This document shows positions 18,524-32,576 of a stretch of DNA of 64,000 nucleotides, piece by piece. The notes under the pieces are model-generated. The model worked only from the letters and a program-made list of their open reading frames with translations. It did not search any database and had not been told where the DNA came from. A program made the translations under genes and the position numbers. Position 1 is the first letter of the stretch, and every line of letters begins with the position of its first letter. The stretch comes from Enterococcus songbeiensis (lineage in GTDB: Bacteria; Bacillota; Bacilli; Lactobacillales; Enterococcaceae), in assembly GCF_005405265.1 (NCBI RefSeq), contig NZ_BJDS01000007.1, positions 119,274 through 183,273 of the forward strand, written 5' to 3'.

Positions 18524-19433
18524 ACAAATTAGCGTCACGATTCAAGAGGAAAAAGGGCGTTTGGACAAGATTTTGGCTGAACGCTTGCCAGATTATAGTC
18601 GTTCCCAAATCCAACAATGGCTGAAAAGTCAGGCAGTTTCATTAGAGGGTGTACCAGTCAAAGCCAATGCAAAAGTCAAAGCGGGTGAAAAATACCTCAT
18701 TACGATTCCCGATCCAGAGACCTTGGATCTGATTCCTGAAAATTTGCATCTTGACATCGTTTATCAGGACGAGGATGTTGCAGTAGTAAATAAGCCTCAA
18801 GGAATGGTGGTGCATCCAGCAGCAGGGCATTCCCATGGCACGTTGGTAAATGGACTGCTTTATCAGTTAAAAGATCTTTCAACCATCAATGACGTTGTTC
18901 GTCCAGGAATCGTCCATCGAATCGATAAAGATACTTCCGGTTTGTTGATGATTGCAAAAAATGATTTTGCACATGAAGCGCTTGCTAAACAATTAAAAGA
19001 AAAAACTTCTTTGCGCAAGTATGTCGCATTAGTTCATGGTGTGATTTCACATGAAAAAGGCACGATTGAAGCACCTATTGGCCGTTCAAAAGTTGATCGT
19101 AAAACACAGGCGGTCACGGAAGAGGGAAAACCGGCAACTACTCACTTCACTGTTTTGGAACGATTTGAAGGCTTCACTTTGGTGGAATTACAATTGGAGA
19201 CGGGGAGAACTCATCAAATTCGAGTTCATATGCAATATATTGGCTATCCAGTTGCTGGGGACCCTATCTATGGCCCTCGTAAAACATTGAAGGGCAATGG
19301 ACAATTTCTCCATGCAAAATTGTTAGGCTTTACTCACCCTAGAACCGGTGAAAAAATGGTTTTTGAAGCACCTCTACCAGAGATTTTTGAAAAAACTTTA
19401 AAAAAATTACGAGAAGGCATTGCTTTTTCATAA
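18516..19433 (+). CDS. rluD: RluD-family pseudouridine synthase
   Basis: A 305-residue enzyme with an N-terminal S4 RNA-binding domain (DKILAERLPDYSRSQIQQWL) and the RluA/RluD catalytic motif GIVHRIDKDTSGLLMIAKN, in which the Asp is catalytic, followed by LETGRTHQIRVH. It isomerises uridines in 23S rRNA; which positions is not shown. It corresponds to the gene that follows lspA in Bacillus (ylyB). The ATG at 18516 follows CGAAGGAGAA inside the end of lspA. The pyr leader begins right after it. Confidence 0.93.
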   Translation: MPKQISVTIQEEKGRLDKILAERLPDYSRSQIQQWLKSQAVSLEGVPVKANAKVKAGEKYLITIPDPETLDLIPENLHLDIVYQDEDVAVVNKPQGMVVHPAAGHSHGTLVNGLLYQLKDLSTINDVVRPGIVHRIDKDTSGLLMIAKNDFAHEALAKQLKEKTSLRKYVALVHGVISHEKGTIEAPIGRSKVDRKTQAVTEEGKPATTHFTVLERFEGFTLVELQLETGRTHQIRVHMQYIGYPVAGDPIYGPRKTLKGNGQFLHAKLLGFTHPRTGEKMVFEAPLPEIFEKTLKKLREGIAFS

Positions 19434-19483
19434 CAAAAAGTGTATCGTTGTCTTAACAAAAAATTTAATAGTTATCCTTTAAT

Positions 19484-19656
19484 GTAGTCCTGTGAGGCTA
19501 GGAAGGAGATGAGTGAGACGTGTGAGTAGTGCGCTACTGTCACACCTTGCTGGATGACATCCGTATACCCTTGGAGACAGAATAATCTGCCTAAGGACAT
19601 ACAGTGGTTGCTCTGAAAACATACCTCCTACCTGATAAACGGGTAGGAGTTTTTTT
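19484..19656 (+). promoter_or_regulatory. PyrR-binding attenuator of the pyr operon
   Basis: The stretch TAGTCCTGTGAGGCTAG at 19485-19501 matches the PyrR-binding loop consensus (AGUCCNGNGAGGCU). About 120 bases later lies an intrinsic terminator, CTCCTACC / GGTAGGAG plus seven T (19625-19656), directly before pyrR. In the known mechanism UMP-bound PyrR stabilises the binding hairpin, blocks the antiterminator and causes termination. A candidate promoter is TTGTCT at 19448 with a weak -10 near 19472; it would place the loop almost at the 5' end of the RNA. Confidence 0.93.
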
Positions 19657-19670
19657 GTGTCAAAAATTAG

Positions 19671-20222
<552 letters not shown>

Positions 20223-20234
20223 GAGATGATTTGA

Positions 20235-21569
20235 TTGGCAAAAGAATTTCGCAATGAAGATGCTGTACTGGATATTCATGATAAACCAAAGCCGCTTCAC
20301 TGGGTGGGGCTCAGCCTGCAACATTTATTCACGATGTTTGGCGCAACAGTTTTAGTACCTATTCTAGTGGGTATCGATCCGGGAATTGCACTTGTCAGCT
20401 CTGGACTTGGAACCTTGGTCTATCTCACAACAACAAAAGGAAAAATTCCCGCTTACTTAGGAAGCAGTTTCGCTTTTATCGCTGCAATGCAGCTTTTAAT
20501 GAAATCAGATGGCTATCCGGCAATCGCGCAAGGAGCCATCACCACGGGGCTGGTTTATCTCCTTGTTTCTCTGATTGTTAGAAAAATCGGTTCTGCTTGG
20601 TTGGATAGAATCCTACCGCCAATCGTCGTTGGACCGGTAGTCATGGTAATTGGGTTGGGACTAGCAGCAAATGCCGCCAACAATGCCATGTACAATGGCG
20701 ATCACTATGATTTCAAATATGTTTTAGTCGCTTTAATGACACTGGGATTAACAATATTCTTCAACATGTGGCTAAAAGGATTCTTGGGATTGATTCCGAT
20801 TCTTCTGGGCATCGTCAGCGGCTATTTGATCGCATTGCTGGTTGGAATCGTTGATACACAACCAATTATTGACGCTCCTTGGTTTGCCATGCCAAACTTC
20901 GAAGTTCCTTTTCTACAGTACACACCAAAGCTTCATATCAATGCAATCACGACGATGGCACCCATTGCCTTCGTTACTATGACGGAACACATTGGTCATT
21001 TAATGGTTTTAAATAAATTGACTAAGCGAAACTTTTTCGAAGAACCGGGCTTGCATAAGACCTTGATGGGGGACGGCTTGGCTCAAATCGTAGCCGGTTT
21101 CGTCGGTGGACCTCCGGTAACCAGTTACGGCGAAAATATCGGTGTGCTGGCAATTACACGGGTACACAGCGTTTTCGTTATCGGGGGAGCCGCGGCTTTT
21201 GCGGTTGTCTTGGGATTTGTCGGTAAACTTAGTGCCTTGATCCTGAGCGTTCCTGGTCCAGTTATTGCAGGTATCAGCTTTATCCTCTTCGGGGTTATTG
21301 CAGCAAGCGGATTGAAAATACTGATTGAAAATAAAATCAACTTTGATAAAAAGAAAAATCTTTTAATTGCTTCGGTGATCTTGGTCATCGGTATCGGCGG
21401 ATTGATCTTCGAATTTGGAACCTTCACACTTTCAGCAATGGCTTTAGCAACTGTCTTAGGCATCATCTTAAATCTGATCTTACCGGAAACATCCAGAAGC
21501 GAACAGGAGGAAGTAGAACATGATCATTCAGTCAGAGAGAATCAGTTTGAAACATCTATTAACCGTTGA
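20235..21569 (+). CDS. pyrP: Uracil permease
   Basis: A 444-residue transporter of the nucleobase-cation symporter-2 (UraA) family with about 12 to 14 membrane segments and the signatures [30 protein letters not shown] and [20 protein letters not shown]. It imports uracil with protons for salvage. The start is TTG at 20235 behind AGGAGATGA. The last 50 bases overlap the start of pyrB in another frame, so the site where Bacillus has another PyrR attenuator is absent. Confidence 0.96.
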   Translation: MAKEFRNEDAVLDIHDKPKPLHWVGLSLQHLFTMFGATVLVPILVGIDPGIALVSSGLGTLVYLTTTKGKIPAYLGSSFAFIAAMQLLMKSDGYPAIAQGAITTGLVYLLVSLIVRKIGSAWLDRILPPIVVGPVVMVIGLGLAANAANNAMYNGDHYDFKYVLVALMTLGLTIFFNMWLKGFLGLIPILLGIVSGYLIALLVGIVDTQPIIDAPWFAMPNFEVPFLQYTPKLHINAITTMAPIAFVTMTEHIGHLMVLNKLTKRNFFEEPGLHKTLMGDGLAQIVAGFVGGPPVTSYGENIGVLAITRVHSVFVIGGAAAFAVVLGFVGKLSALILSVPGPVIAGISFILFGVIAASGLKILIENKINFDKKKNLLIASVILVIGIGGLIFEFGTFTLSAMALATVLGIILNLILPETSRSEQEEVEHDHSVRENQFETSINR

Positions 21570-22446
21570 GGCATTGACCGATCAGGAAGTTATGGGATTG
21601 ATCCGACGCGGGCAAGAATTTAAAGCCGGTGCAAAATGGACACCAGAAAAGCAGCAGTATTTTGCGACAAACCTATTTTTTGAAAATAGCACTCGGACTC
21701 ATAAAAGTTTTGATGTAGCAGAAAAAAAATTAGGGCTGGAAGTCATTGAATTTGAAGCATCTACCAGTTCAGTTCAAAAGGGCGAAACGCTTTATGACAC
21801 CGTTTTGACGATGTCGGCTTTGGGAGTAGATGTGGCTGTCATTCGTCATGGAGATGAGAATTACTACGATGAATTGATCCAAAGTAAAACCATCCAATGT
21901 TCGATTATCAACGGTGGAGATGGCAGTGGCCAACATCCAACGCAATGCTTACTAGATTTGATGACAATTTACGAAGAGTTCGGTCATTTTGATGGACTAA
22001 AAGTAGCCATCGTAGGAGACATCACCCATTCTCGTGTAGCAAAATCAAATATGCAGATGTTGAAACGTTTAGGCGCGAAAGTCTTTTTCTCCGGACCAGA
22101 GGAATGGTACGACCCTGAATTTGAAGTTTACGGTCATTTTCTCCCTCTTGACGAACTTGTTTCTGAAGTGGACGTTATGATGATGCTACGGGTACAGCAT
22201 GAACGCCACGGAGAAGAAGAAAGTTTTTCAAAAGAAGAGTATCACGAAGCTTATGGTTTAACCATAGAACGGGCGAAAAAAATGCGTCCAAAAGCAATCA
22301 TCATGCACCCGGCACCAGTGAATCGAGATGTCGAGTTAGCAGATTCCTTAGTGGAAGGACTGCAATCACGAATTATTGAACAAATGACAAACGGTGTTTT
22401 TGTCCGAATGGCGATATTAGAAGCTGTTCTAGCAGGAAAAGCCTAA
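21520..22446 (+). CDS. pyrB: Aspartate carbamoyltransferase
   Basis: A 308-residue catalytic chain with the carbamoyl phosphate site [12 protein letters not shown] and the [10 protein letters not shown] motif. It condenses carbamoyl phosphate with aspartate, the first committed step. No pyrI regulatory chain is present, as usual in Firmicutes. The ATG at 21520 has AGGAGGAAGTAGAA in front and sits inside the end of pyrP, so translation of the two is coupled. Confidence 0.97.
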   Translation: MIIQSERISLKHLLTVEALTDQEVMGLIRRGQEFKAGAKWTPEKQQYFATNLFFENSTRTHKSFDVAEKKLGLEVIEFEASTSSVQKGETLYDTVLTMSALGVDVAVIRHGDENYYDELIQSKTIQCSIINGGDGSGQHPTQCLLDLMTIYEEFGHFDGLKVAIVGDITHSRVAKSNMQMLKRLGAKVFFSGPEEWYDPEFEVYGHFLPLDELVSEVDVMMMLRVQHERHGEEESFSKEEYHEAYGLTIERAKKMRPKAIIMHPAPVNRDVELADSLVEGLQSRIIEQMTNGVFVRMAILEAVLAGKA

Positions 22447-22465
22447 AAATTGGAGGAAGTTGCAG

Positions 22466-23749
22466 ATGAAAACACTCATTAAAAATGGGAAGATCATTTC
22501 CCACGACAATCAGTTGATCCCTGTAGAAATTTGGATCGAAGAGGGAAAAATCAAGGCAATCGGAACGGCGTTTGATACCGTTTTTGATGAGGAATTCGAT
22601 GCCCAAGGACAATTGATCACCCAAGGATTAGTCGACGTTCACGTCCATTTAAGAGAACCCGGCTACACTTATAAGGAAACGATTAAAACCGGCAGTAAGG
22701 CTGCGGCTCGAGGAGGATTTACCACGGTTTGTGCGATGCCAAATCTTGATCCGGTTCCAGATACAGCAGAAAAATTGACTGCCGTATATGAAATTATCAA
22801 AAAAGATGCCGTTGTCAATATTTTACAATATGCACCCATCACTGAAAAACTTCGTAGTGAAGTTTTGACGGATCAAAAAGCTCTAAAAAAAGCGGGAGCC
22901 TTTGCTTTTACCAATGACGGTGTCGGCGTTCAAACTGCTGGAACGATGTATCTGGCAATGAAAGCCGCTGCCGCAAACAATATGGCTCTGGTTGCCCATA
23001 CGGAAGATGAGTCCTTACTCTTCGGTGGTGTGATGCACGCAGGAAATAAAGCGAAAGAATTAGATTTACCGGGTATTCTCAGCGCCACGGAATCATCTCA
23101 GATTGCTCGTGATTTACTACTGGCGGAAGAAACTGGATGCCATTACCATGTCTGCCACGTTTCAACAAAAGAAAGTGTACGAGTGATCCGAGATGCGAAA
23201 AAAGCCGGAATTCACGTTACCGCAGAAGTTTCCCCTCATCATTTAATTCTTAACGAAAACGATATTCCGAATGATTTTGGTTATTGGAAAATGAACCCAC
23301 CATTACGAGGAAAAGAAGATCAAGAAGCGCTGATTGAAGGTCTTTTAGATGGAACAATTGATTGCATCGCCACGGATCACGCCCCCCATGGATTTGAAGA
23401 AAAAAATCAAAGTTTTTTAAAAGCACCATTTGGTATTGTGGGTTCGGAATACGCATTTCAGTTGATTTATACCCATTTTGTAAAAACCGGCCGCTTTACA
23501 TTGGCGCAGGTCATTGAATGGATGGCCGTTAAACCGGCAGAAATATTCGGTTTGGGGACTGGTCGATTGACGATTGGCGGAAAAGCTGATTTGGCAGTTT
23601 TTGATCTTCAACATGCGCATCGCATCGCAGCAGATCAGTTTGAATCAAAGGCAGTCAACACGCCTTTTGATCAATGGGAGGTATATGGTGATACCCTTTA
23701 TACTTTCGTAAATGGACAACTTGTTTGGAAAAAAGGTGAAGAAAAATGA
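22466..23749 (+). CDS. pyrC: Dihydroorotase
   Basis: A 427-residue class I dihydroorotase. Metal ligands are visible in [24 protein letters not shown] and [10 protein letters not shown]. It cyclises carbamoyl aspartate to dihydroorotate. The ATG at 22466 is chosen over the TTG at 22460 because TGGAGGAAGTTGC is better spaced. It overlaps carA by 4 bases (ATGA). Confidence 0.97.
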   Translation: MKTLIKNGKIISHDNQLIPVEIWIEEGKIKAIGTAFDTVFDEEFDAQGQLITQGLVDVHVHLREPGYTYKETIKTGSKAAARGGFTTVCAMPNLDPVPDTAEKLTAVYEIIKKDAVVNILQYAPITEKLRSEVLTDQKALKKAGAFAFTNDGVGVQTAGTMYLAMKAAAANNMALVAHTEDESLLFGGVMHAGNKAKELDLPGILSATESSQIARDLLLAEETGCHYHVCHVSTKESVRVIRDAKKAGIHVTAEVSPHHLILNENDIPNDFGYWKMNPPLRGKEDQEALIEGLLDGTIDCIATDHAPHGFEEKNQSFLKAPFGIVGSEYAFQLIYTHFVKTGRFTLAQVIEWMAVKPAEIFGLGTGRLTIGGKADLAVFDLQHAHRIAADQFESKAVNTPFDQWEVYGDTLYTFVNGQLVWKKGEEK

Positions 23750-24843
23750 AGCGTTGGTTGATTTTAGAAGATGGCACTTATTTTGAAGGTGAAGGGTTCG
23801 GCGCAGAAACGAATGTATTCGGTGAAATTGTGTTTACAACAAGTATGACCGGTTATCAAGAAACGATCACGGATCAAAGTTTTAATGGACAGATCATTGC
23901 TTTTACCTATCCGATGATTGGAAATTATGGAATCAATCGAGATGATTATGAATCAATTGCCCCAACCTGCAAGGCGGTTGTAGTCAAGGAACACGCCCGT
24001 TTAGCCAGTAATTGGCGGAATCAATGGACTTTAGCAGAATTTTTGAAACAAAAAGGCATCCCTGGAATTTCTGGTATCGACACCCGGGCATTAACAAAAA
24101 AATTGCGTAAGTACGGAACCATGAAGGCCAGTATCGTTACAGAGGAAAATTTCACTCATGCTTACGACCAATTGAAGGCAGCTGTACTGCCAACAAATCA
24201 AGTGGCACAGGTTTCTACTTCAAAACCTTATCCTAGTCCTGGAATCGGCCATAATGTCGTGGTGATCGATTTTGGGCTGAAACACAGTATTTTACGCGAA
24301 CTTTCTAATCGTCAATGTAATCTTACGGTTTTACCTTACAATACTCCTGCAAAAACGATTTTAGAATTATCACCGGATGGCGTAATGCTGACCAATGGAC
24401 CGGGAGATCCCAAAGATGTACCGGAAGCCATTGAAATGATTCGAAACATTCAAGGAAAGGTGCCGATTTTTGGGATTTGTTTAGGACATCAGCTTTTTGC
24501 CTTAGCCAATGGTGCAGATACTTATAAAATGCCCTTTGGACACCGGGGATTAAATCATCCGGTTCGAGAAATTGCTACCGGCAGAATTGATTTTACTTCA
24601 CAGAATCATGGCTATGCTGTTACCGAAGCATCTATTAATCCAGAGGTCCTAATGGTTACCCATACCGAGGTCAATGATGGAACGATCGAAGGGATTCGTC
24701 ACAAAAATTATCCGGCATTCAGTGTGCAATTTCACCCGGATGCGGCTCCGGGACCACATGATGCCTTGCATTTATTTGATGAATTTATAGAAATGATGGA
24801 TACATGGAAGGGGCAGCATCAATGGCAAAACGGACAGATATAA
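23746..24843 (+). CDS. carA: Carbamoyl phosphate synthase small (glutaminase) subunit
   Basis: A 365-residue subunit (PyrAA) with the N-terminal CPSase domain and a C-terminal class I glutamine amidotransferase. It hydrolyses glutamine and passes ammonia to CarB. The nucleophile is C245 in GICLGHQLF and the catalytic His is H330 in [10 protein letters not shown]. The third triad position is Asp (D332), where the classical triad has Glu. The gene overlaps pyrC by 4 bases and carB by 22. Confidence 0.96.
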   Translation: MKRWLILEDGTYFEGEGFGAETNVFGEIVFTTSMTGYQETITDQSFNGQIIAFTYPMIGNYGINRDDYESIAPTCKAVVVKEHARLASNWRNQWTLAEFLKQKGIPGISGIDTRALTKKLRKYGTMKASIVTEENFTHAYDQLKAAVLPTNQVAQVSTSKPYPSPGIGHNVVVIDFGLKHSILRELSNRQCNLTVLPYNTPAKTILELSPDGVMLTNGPGDPKDVPEAIEMIRNIQGKVPIFGICLGHQLFALANGADTYKMPFGHRGLNHPVREIATGRIDFTSQNHGYAVTEASINPEVLMVTHTEVNDGTIEGIRHKNYPAFSVQFHPDAAPGPHDALHLFDEFIEMMDTWKGQHQWQNGQI

Positions 24844-27800
24844 AAAAAATCATGGTGATTGGCTCTGGACCTATCGTGATTGGTCAAGCAGCTGAATTTG
24901 ATTATGCCGGGACACAAGCCTGCCTTGCATTGAAAGAAGAAGGCTATGAAGTTGTGCTGGTCAATTCTAATCCGGCGACAATTATGACAGATAAAGATAT
25001 TGCTGATCAAGTCTACATTGAACCAATTACGTTTGAATTCGTTTCTCGAATTTTGCGAAAGGAACATCCAGATGCTTTGCTGCCAACATTAGGTGGACAA
25101 ACTGGATTAAATATGGCGATTGAATTAGCCAATTCAGGAATCCTTGATGAATTAGGTATTGAATTATTAGGCACTAAATTAGCTGCCATCGATCAAGCGG
25201 AAGATCGGGATTTATTTAAAAAATTGATGGAAGAATTAGAACAGCCGATTCCTGAATCAGCAATCATTACTACGGTAGAAGAAGCGGTCGTGTTTGCCAA
25301 AACCATCGGCTATCCAGTCATTGTTCGTCCGGCCTTCACCCTTGGGGGTACCGGCGGCGGAATGTGTGACGACGAAGAAGAACTGCGGCAGATTGCTGAA
25401 AACGGATTGAAGTTATCACCGGCAACCCAATGTTTGATTGAACGCAGTATCGCTGGTTTTAAAGAAATTGAATATGAAGTGATGCGGGATTCAGCAGATA
25501 ATGCAATTGTCGTCTGCAACATGGAAAATTTTGATCCTGTTGGAATTCATACTGGCGACTCAATTGTTTTTGCTCCAAGTCAAACTTTAGCCGATCATGA
25601 ATATCAGTTGCTGCGGGATGCATCCCTTAAAATCATCCGCGCCTTGAAAATCGAAGGAGGCTGTAACGTTCAATTGGCGCTTGATCCCCACAGCTTCAAT
25701 TATTATGTTATCGAGGTCAATCCGAGGGTTTCTCGTTCTTCCGCTTTAGCAAGTAAAGCAACCGGTTATCCGATTGCAAAATTAGCAGCAAAAATCGCAG
25801 TAGGCTTAACGCTGGATGAAATGAAAAATCCGGTAACCGGAACGACCTATGCTGAGTTTGAACCAACTTTAGATTATGTCGTAACCAAAATCCCTCGCTG
25901 GCCTTTTGATAAATTTGAACATGGGGAAAGAACTCTAGGAACCCAGATGAAAGCCACTGGGGAAGTGATGGCGATTGGGCGAAATATTGAGGAGTCTTTG
26001 TTAAAAGCCGTTCGTTCTCTGGAAATAGGTACCTATCACGTGGAGTTGCCCATCTTAAAAACTCTTTCAGATAATGATGTGACCACAAAAATGGTCAAAG
26101 CGCAAGATGATCGATTGTTCTACGTTGCTGAAGCTATTCGTCGGGGGTATACAATCCAGGATATTGCCGAAATGACGAAAATTGATTTATTCTTTTTGGA
26201 TAAACTTTTGCACATCACAGAGATCGAAGACCAATTAAGGGAACAACCATTTGCTCTCCCTCTTTTGAAAAAGGCGAAACAACATGGCTTTGCAGATCGT
26301 AAAATCGCTGAGCTTTGGGGGAGTGAAACAGAAATCATTCGGCAAACACGTAAAGATGCACAAATTTTACCGGTATATAAAATGGTGGATACCTGTGCGG
26401 CAGAGTTTGAGTCCACAACACCTTATTTTTACAGCACCTATGAATTTGAAAATGAAAGTATGAAATCCGACAAAGATTCTGTCTTGGTCTTGGGATCAGG
26501 TCCCATTCGAATCGGACAAGGAGTGGAGTTTGATTACGCCACCGTCCATTCGGTCCAAGCCATTCAAGCCGCTGGTTATGAAGCTATTATTATTAATAGT
26601 AATCCCGAAACAGTTTCAACTGATTTTTCAATCTCGGACAAACTTTATTTTGAACCATTGACACTGGAAGATGTTCAAAATGTGATCGACTTGGAAAAGC
26701 CAATGGGCGTGATCGTTCAATTTGGTGGACAAACAGCAATCAACTTAGCAGAGCCGCTGGAAAAAGCCGGTGTGAAAATTCTTGGAACCAGCATTGAAGA
26801 TTTGGATCGGGCGGAAAGCCGTGATTTATTTGAACAGGCATTAAAAGAATTGGATATTCCGCAACCGCCAGGGGATACCGCAACGAATAAACAAGAAGCA
26901 GTCGCAATTGCTCAACGAATCGGTTATCCGGTTCTAGTTCGTCCCAGCTATGTATTAGGCGGACGAGCAATGGAAATCGTTGAAAATCAAGCAGATTTAG
27001 AAGATTACATGGAACACGCAGTCAAAGCATCTCCGGAACATCCAGTTTTAGTAGATAGCTATCTCATTGGTAGCGAGTGCGAGGTAGATGCAATTTGTGA
27101 CGGAGAAACAGTTCTGATACCGGGGATCATGGAACATATCGAACGAGCCGGTGTTCATTCCGGTGATTCAATGGCGGTCTATCCACCACAAAAATTATCA
27201 GAAGAAATCAAACAAACCATTACCGACTACACCATCAAATTAGCTTTGGGTCTGAATTGTATCGGAATGATGAATATCCAATTTGTGATTCATGAAAATC
27301 AGGTCTATGTGATCGAAGTTAATCCACGGGCAAGTCGAACGGTTCCTTTCTTAAGCAAAGTAACTGGCATTCCGATGGCACAGCTGGCGACTAAAGCAAT
27401 TTTAGGAACAAAATTAACCACATTGGGTTATCAAAATGGTCTTTATCCAGAAAGCACCACGGTTCACGTAAAAGCACCAGTCTTTTCCTTTACAAAACTG
27501 CAAAAGGTGGAAACCCATCTGGGACCAGAAATGAAATCTACTGGCGAAGTGATGGGATCGGACAAGACTTTGGAAAAAGCACTTTATAAAGCATTTGAAG
27601 CAGCTGGGCTGCATATTCCTGAATTTGGTACAGTCTTGTTTACCATCGCTGATGATACGAAGGAAGAGGCGGCAGAATTAGCGCAGCGTTTTTCAGAAAT
27701 CGGCTTTAGCATCGTTGCAACAGAAGGAACTGCGGCCTATTTTGAAAATCTTGGTATTCGTGTCAAGGCAGTAGGCAAACTTTCTGATAGTGACAAAGAG

Positions 27801-28004
27801 CCAAACGCTCTCGCTTATCTAAGAGGAAAAGCGCAGTTGGTAGTCAATACGATGGATAAAAATCGCCAAGGCAGCTCACAAAACGGCTTTTTAATTCGGC
27901 GGGAGGCTGTCGAACATGGTGTACCATTATGTACATCATTAGATACTGCGGGAGCAATTTTGAAGGTGATGGAAGCTCGTGCCTTTACTACCTCGGCAAT
28001 CTAA
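24822..28004 (+). CDS. carB: Carbamoyl phosphate synthase large subunit
   Basis: The 1060-residue PyrAB protein has two homologous ATP-grasp halves, each opening with a GSGPI(V/R)IGQ glycine motif: near residue 13 and near residue 555. An oligomerisation domain lies between them, and a C-terminal regulatory domain ([18 protein letters not shown]...[13 protein letters not shown]) binds nucleotide effectors. It forms carbamoyl phosphate from bicarbonate, ammonia and two ATP. The ATG at 24822 lies inside carA behind GGAAGGGGCAGC. An 87-base gap without visible signals separates it from pyrK. Confidence 0.98.
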   Translation: MAKRTDIKKIMVIGSGPIVIGQAAEFDYAGTQACLALKEEGYEVVLVNSNPATIMTDKDIADQVYIEPITFEFVSRILRKEHPDALLPTLGGQTGLNMAIELANSGILDELGIELLGTKLAAIDQAEDRDLFKKLMEELEQPIPESAIITTVEEAVVFAKTIGYPVIVRPAFTLGGTGGGMCDDEEELRQIAENGLKLSPATQCLIERSIAGFKEIEYEVMRDSADNAIVVCNMENFDPVGIHTGDSIVFAPSQTLADHEYQLLRDASLKIIRALKIEGGCNVQLALDPHSFNYYVIEVNPRVSRSSALASKATGYPIAKLAAKIAVGLTLDEMKNPVTGTTYAEFEPTLDYVVTKIPRWPFDKFEHGERTLGTQMKATGEVMAIGRNIEESLLKAVRSLEIGTYHVELPILKTLSDNDVTTKMVKAQDDRLFYVAEAIRRGYTIQDIAEMTKIDLFFLDKLLHITEIEDQLREQPFALPLLKKAKQHGFADRKIAELWGSETEIIRQTRKDAQILPVYKMVDTCAAEFESTTPYFYSTYEFENESMKSDKDSVLVLGSGPIRIGQGVEFDYATVHSVQAIQAAGYEAIIINSNPETVSTDFSISDKLYFEPLTLEDVQNVIDLEKPMGVIVQFGGQTAINLAEPLEKAGVKILGTSIEDLDRAESRDLFEQALKELDIPQPPGDTATNKQEAVAIAQRIGYPVLVRPSYVLGGRAMEIVENQADLEDYMEHAVKASPEHPVLVDSYLIGSECEVDAICDGETVLIPGIMEHIERAGVHSGDSMAVYPPQKLSEEIKQTITDYTIKLALGLNCIGMMNIQFVIHENQVYVIEVNPRASRTVPFLSKVTGIPMAQLATKAILGTKLTTLGYQNGLYPESTTVHVKAPVFSFTKLQKVETHLGPEMKSTGEVMGSDKTLEKALYKAFEAAGLHIPEFGTVLFTIADDTKEEAAELAQRFSEIGFSIVATEGTAAYFENLGIRVKAVGKLSDSDKEPNALAYLRGKAQLVVNTMDKNRQGSSQNGFLIRREAVEHGVPLCTSLDTAGAILKVMEARAFTTSAI

Positions 28005-28091
28005 CACGGCTGTTTTTACTGAACAAAATCATTACGGACAAGCAAGAAATCTACATGCTTTTTTTGAAAGCAAAGGATGCAGGAGGAACTC

Positions 28092-30503
<2,412 letters not shown>

Positions 30504-30507
<4 letters not shown>

Positions 30508-31133
30508 CCTTAGAAATGACCATTGCAAAAGATTTATTGGAGATTGAAGCGGTTTTTTTGAGTCCTAGTGCACCTTTTACTTGGGCGAGTGGCATCAAAA
30601 GTCCGATTTATTGTGACAATCGAATCACGATGAGTTATCCTGCTGTTCGCAAGCAAATCGCCAGAGGTTTGGCAGAAAAAATCAAAGACTTTTACCCAGA
30701 AGTAGAAGTCATTGCCGGAACGGCAACTGCTGGTATTCCTCATGCCGCTTGGGTGGCAGAAATTCTTGAGTTGCCAATGGTTTATATCCGCAGTAAGGCG
30801 AAAGATCATGGAAAAGGCAACCAGATTGAAGGTCGGATCACTAAAAATCAAAAAATGGTAGTTATTGAAGATTTGATTTCCACCGGCGGCAGTGTACTGG
30901 AAGCCTGCGAAGCAGCAAAAAAAGAAGGTGCGGATGTCTTAGGCGTAGCCGCAATTTTTACTTATGAACTACCAAAAGGAAAAGAAAATTTTGAAAAAGC
31001 AGCAATGCCTTTGGTAACTCTGACAAATTATAGTGCCTTGGTCGCAACTGCTCTGGAAACCAACTATATCGACCAAAAAGATCTTGTATTATTGGAAAAA
31101 TGGAAAGAAAATCCAGAGAATTGGTTGCAGTGA
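30504..31133 (+). CDS. pyrE: Orotate phosphoribosyltransferase
   Basis: A 209-residue enzyme with the PRPP motif [16 protein letters not shown] near residue 120 and the loop [15 protein letters not shown]. It joins orotate and PRPP to form OMP. The ATG at 30504 overlaps the pyrF stop; an in-frame upstream ATG at 30486 has no ribosome binding site. It is the last gene of the operon and a terminator follows. Confidence 0.97.
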
Positions 31134-31143
31134 TGGATTTTTT

Positions 31144-31171
31144 GAGACTAAACAATTTTTAGTCTCTTTTT
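31144..31171 (+). terminator. Terminator of the pyr operon
   Basis: GAGACTAAA pairs with TTTAGTCTC around the loop caattt, followed by five T. Confidence 0.9.
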
Positions 31172-31233
31172 GTTTATTTTCAGAAATTTTTTTGGTAGGA
31201 TGGAAACAACTCAATAGGAAAGCGGGGAACGTT

Positions 31234-31866
31234 ATGGGATTGAATGAATATTTGCTAGGATTGAACAATCTGGAAAAAATTTACCGAGCACCAGGTTTTT
31301 TTAAATTTACCGAACACAGTGTTGCAGCACACTCCTATCGCGTCGCTTCTATTGCACAAGTTTTAGGGGATATTGAGGAGATGAACGGTATCGCAATCGA
31401 CTGGAAATCCCTTTATGAAAAAGCGTTGAATCATGATTATACAGAGCGTTTTATCGGTGATATCAAAACACCCGTCAAATACGCCAGTCCTGAATTGCGG
31501 GCAATGTTGCAACATGTGGAAGAAAAAATGACGGATGAATTTATTCACCAAGAAATTCCCTCTGAGTTTCAAGCAATCTACCGACGCCGCTTGTCGGAAG
31601 GAAAAGATGAAACGGTGGAAGGGGAAATTTTGGCGATCGCCGATAAGGTAGATCTTTTGTATGAATCCTTTGAAGAAATCAATAAAAATAATCCGGAAAA
31701 GGTATTCGAAGAAATGTTTTTAGAATCGGTACAGACGATTAAGCAGTTTCAACATCGTCCAAGTGTCGAATATTTCTTTAAAAACATTTTTCCAGAATTA
31801 CTGGATGAGCGCTTTTACGGTGATCAGAAATTTTTAGAAGAAATCAATGAAATCCTTATTTCTTAA
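31234..31866 (+). CDS. HD-domain hydrolase (YfbR-like)
   Basis: The 210-residue protein has HD-superfamily motifs TEHSVAAHSYRVA (near residue 27) and KALNHDYTERFIGDIKTP (near residue 67), then ADKVDLLYE. The arrangement matches the HD family that includes YfbR 5'-deoxynucleotidases, which dephosphorylate deoxynucleoside monophosphates; the substrate is inferred. The start at 31234 follows AGGAAAGCGGGGAAC. The frame is open further upstream into pyrE, but no start there has support. It is 17 bases before the carbonic anhydrase gene. Confidence 0.8.
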   Translation: MGLNEYLLGLNNLEKIYRAPGFFKFTEHSVAAHSYRVASIAQVLGDIEEMNGIAIDWKSLYEKALNHDYTERFIGDIKTPVKYASPELRAMLQHVEEKMTDEFIHQEIPSEFQAIYRRRLSEGKDETVEGEILAIADKVDLLYESFEEINKNNPEKVFEEMFLESVQTIKQFQHRPSVEYFFKNIFPELLDERFYGDQKFLEEINEILIS

Positions 31867-31883
31867 ACTTAGGAGGTAACAGG

Positions 31884-32570
31884 TTGAAGCGAAACATGGA
31901 TGTTCCTTGGAGTTATCAAGGAGAAAATGGACCAGAATATTGGCACACCCTATGTGATTGGTATCAGGAAGGAGCAGAATTTCCTTTTCAATCACCAATT
32001 TCATTGGTTCGATCAGAGACGCAACAAAAAGGAATTAAGCCAATCAGTTTTCACTATCAAAAAGAACGTTTTACGGAAAAAGAATTTAAAAATACGATTC
32101 ATTTCGTTCCCTATGATTGCACCAGCTATGTCCTTTTTGAAGAAAAAAAATATCTGCTGACAGATATTCATTACCACATGCCTAGTGAACATTGGCTTGA
32201 TGGAGAACAAAAGGAAATCGAATTTCATTTGGTCCATATGGATAAAGCAGGAAACAACCTGGTCGTTGGCGTTTTATTTCAATTGTGTGAACAAGAAATG
32301 CCTTTTAAAGCAGGCGATTCGTGGGATTTTGACAATCATCTGGAGATTTTTGATCCAACGATTTTTTTACCACGTCGAAGAAGTCACTTTCATTATGTCG
32401 GTTCATTGACCACACCACCTACGAAGGGACCAATCAATTGGTTCGTTTTTGATGAAGTGGGGAAAATGTCCCGACGTTTTATTGAAGAATTTAGAGAAGA
32501 AGTTTTAGAAAATAACAATCGTCCACTACAAGAAAAATTGGATCGGGGAATTTTCTATTTTGAGGAGTAG
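31884..32570 (+). CDS. Alpha-type carbonic anhydrase
   Basis: The 228-residue protein carries the alpha-CA zinc ligands as H96, H98 (IHYHMPSEHW) and H115 (EFHLVH), plus FHYVGSLTTPPTKGPINWFV, which holds the conserved Thr gate. There is no signal peptide, so it is predicted to be cytoplasmic, unlike many bacterial alpha enzymes. Interconversion of CO2 and bicarbonate would supply CarAB and other carboxylations. Start: TTG at 31884, spaced correctly from AGGAGG; ATG at 31896 is too far. A LysR gene follows after 6 bases. Confidence 0.9.
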   Translation: MKRNMDVPWSYQGENGPEYWHTLCDWYQEGAEFPFQSPISLVRSETQQKGIKPISFHYQKERFTEKEFKNTIHFVPYDCTSYVLFEEKKYLLTDIHYHMPSEHWLDGEQKEIEFHLVHMDKAGNNLVVGVLFQLCEQEMPFKAGDSWDFDNHLEIFDPTIFLPRRRSHFHYVGSLTTPPTKGPINWFVFDEVGKMSRRFIEEFREEVLENNNRPLQEKLDRGIFYFEE

Positions 32571-32576
32571 GAACAA

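Noticed and set aside
25717..26088. Minus-strand frame of 123 codons inside carB
   Set aside because: Antisense to a clear CarB coding region, no start signal and no recognisable domain.
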